Shown in pieces: positions 6,086 to 7,012 of a stretch of 7,012 bases of DNA. Numbering within the stretch: the first letter of the stretch is position 1; every line of letters begins with the position of its first letter. Source of the DNA: Pseudomonadota bacterium (GTDB taxonomy: Bacteria > Pseudomonadota > Gammaproteobacteria > Burkholderiales > Burkholderiaceae); NCBI GenBank assembly GCA_029777935.1, contig JAKORH010000308.1, positions 1-7,012 of the forward strand, written 5' to 3'. The position numbers and the translations under genes were made by a program. The notes below the pieces were generated by a model that saw nothing but the letters and a program-made list of their open reading frames with translations, was not told where the DNA came from and did no database searches.

Positions 6086-6090
6086 ACAGC

Positions 6091-6828
6091 ATGAACCCCG
6101 TCGCAATCTTCCAGCACTCGCCAGAAGCCGGCCCCGGCTACTTCGCCGACTGGCTGGCGCAGCAGCGCATCCCGATGGAACTCATCCGCATCGATCGGGG
6201 CGACGCGGTGCCGGCGCATGTCAAGGCCTTCAGCGGCCTGTGTTTGATGGGCGGGCCGATGAGCGCCAACGATCCGATGCCGTGGATCGCGCAGGAGCTC
6301 GACCTGATCCGCGCGGCCGACGCCGGTGGCGCGCCGGTGATCGGCCATTGCCTCGGCGGACAGTTGCTCGCGAAGGCGCTCGGCGGCGCGGTCGCGCGCA
6401 ATCCCTGCAAGGAGATCGGCTGGCAACGCCTGCGCGTGACCGACGCGGCGGTCGCGCGCGAGTGGCTCGGCGACGTGCCGGAGTCGCCGGAGTTCTTCCA
6501 GTGGCACGGCGACACTTTTTCGCTGCCGCCGGGCGCGGTCAACTTCCTCGCCAGCGACCTGTGCGCACGGCAGGCGTTCGTCATCGCGCGCGCCGGCTAT
6601 GCGCATCTCGGCCTGCAGTTTCACTGCGAGATGACGCCGGCGCTGGTGCGAGACTGGGCCACCGATCCCGACGGCGTGGCCGAGGTCGCGGACGAGCGTG
6701 CGCGCAACGGTGGGCCGGGGGTCACGGACGCCGACGCGATGCTGGCGGAGGTCGACGCGCGCACGCAGCGGATGAATGCGCTGGCGGCGCACTTCTACGC
6801 GCGCTGGGCCGCCGGACTGCGCCGATAG
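6091..6828 (+). CDS. Class I glutamine amidotransferase-like protein (stand-alone GATase domain)
   Basis: The 245-residue protein is a single class I GATase domain of the type found in GMP synthase, but without any synthase domain. The nucleophile elbow is GHCLGGQL (85-92) with Cys87, preceded by the oxyanion-loop block LMGGPMS (52-58). FQWHGDTFSLP (136-146) is typical of this stand-alone subfamily, and LQFHCE (175-180) supplies the catalytic His178 and Glu180, so the triad is complete. Cys179 stands where Pro is usual. The N-terminus (VAIFQHSPEAGPGYFADWL) matches the family pattern and supports the ATG at 6091, although no Shine-Dalgarno sequence is visible and the upstream repeat ends five bases before it. 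Family members are annotated as GMP-synthase-like or as gamma-glutamyl hydrolases; the true substrate cannot be read from the sequence. Co-transcription with dxs is possible, but the 116-base gap is filled by a structured repeat. Confidence 0.9.
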   Translation: MNPVAIFQHSPEAGPGYFADWLAQQRIPMELIRIDRGDAVPAHVKAFSGLCLMGGPMSANDPMPWIAQELDLIRAADAGGAPVIGHCLGGQLLAKALGGAVARNPCKEIGWQRLRVTDAAVAREWLGDVPESPEFFQWHGDTFSLPPGAVNFLASDLCARQAFVIARAGYAHLGLQFHCEMTPALVRDWATDPDGVAEVADERARNGGPGVTDADAMLAEVDARTQRMNALAAHFYARWAAGLRR

Positions 6829-6862
6829 AACCGGCGCGCCGTTGCGCAGCGCGTGTGTGCAT

Positions 6863-6880
6863 ACGTGCAAGCCCGCACGT
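6863..6880. repeat. Short inverted repeat downstream of the amidotransferase gene
   Basis: ACGTGC and GCACGT are perfect 6-bp arms around the loop AAGCCC, 34 bases after the stop codon. No T-run follows, so it is at best a weak terminator or mRNA-end hairpin. Apart from this and a possible promoter, I see nothing in the gap 6829-6988. Confidence 0.35.
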
Positions 6881-6927
6881 GACCGGTGCGGCCCCATGCA
6901 TCCGGTATCGCGTGGCGGATGGCTTGG

Positions 6928-6957
6928 TTGCGAGCGTGGATTCGCGCAGTCTATGGT
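6928..6957 (+). promoter_or_regulatory. Possible promoter of the last gene
   Basis: TTGCGA (6928-6933), an 18-base spacer and TATGGT (6952-6957) give four of six matches in each box. The start codon follows at 6989, leaving a leader of about 25 bases. No clear Shine-Dalgarno sequence is visible in it. The local drop in GC content fits a promoter region. Confidence 0.35.
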
Positions 6958-6988
6958 GTCTCATTGTGGGCGTCGACATCACGAATCC

Positions 6989-7012
6989 ATGAAGGTCATC
7001 GCTTGGAACATC
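6989..7012 (+). CDS. Probable exonuclease III-family gene, first eight codons (partial)
   Basis: Only MKVIAWNI is visible before the window ends. This pattern (Met-Lys, two hydrophobic residues, small residue, Trp-Asn-Ile) is the usual N-terminus of exonuclease III (Xth) and related endonuclease/exonuclease/phosphatase-family proteins, where the Asn is an active-site residue. Eight residues cannot separate Xth from other family members, and a chance match is possible. The ATG at 6989 follows a promoter-like region, which supports a genuine gene start. Confidence 0.5.

Noticed and set aside
6829..6988. tRNA or small protein gene in the gap before the last gene
   Set aside because: I found no cloverleaf with TTC-loop sequence and no short frame with a ribosome site; only a short inverted repeat and a promoter-like pair.

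Overview
The window is a very GC-rich, densely coded stretch with strong G/C bias at third codon positions. The gene order xseB-ispA-dxs and the protein sequences point to a Betaproteobacterium, most likely of the Burkholderiales type. This is inferred from gene order and protein style, not from a marker gene. Every complete gene reads through without a frameshift. I see no rRNA, tRNA, CRISPR array, transposase or phage gene.

Left part (1-1130). Two adjacent genes on the minus strand encode a split UxaA-family lyase: a small SAF-domain subunit (741-1022) and the first 242 residues of the large subunit (728 down to the window edge). Their sequences best fit the alpha and beta subunits of (2R)-sulfolactate sulfo-lyase (SuyA/SuyB), which release sulfite and pyruvate from 3-sulfolactate. 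A good sigma-70-like promoter (consensus -35, 17-base spacer) drives them. It abuts a 20-bp imperfect palindrome that could be the operator of the divergent regulator.

Middle part (1129-2717). A GntR/HutC-type regulator with a UTRA ligand domain is read away from the lyase genes. It overlaps by 4 bases an inositol-monophosphatase-fold protein in which three of the four metal-binding acidic residues are replaced. This protein is probably a pseudoenzyme and is the most interesting item in the window.

Right-centre (2753-5974). xseB (exonuclease VII small subunit), ispA (farnesyl diphosphate synthase) and dxs (DXP synthase) follow on the plus strand. dxs supplies the entry step of the MEP isoprenoid pathway and ispA uses its C5 products to make C15. 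dxs is bracketed by two different palindromic repeat elements: tandem hairpins ending 26 bases before its start, and a 101-bp REP-pair-like inverted repeat just after its stop.

Right end (6091-7012). A stand-alone class I glutamine amidotransferase-like protein starts five bases after the second repeat. After about 160 bases without a gene, the window ends in the first eight codons of what looks like an exonuclease III-family gene.
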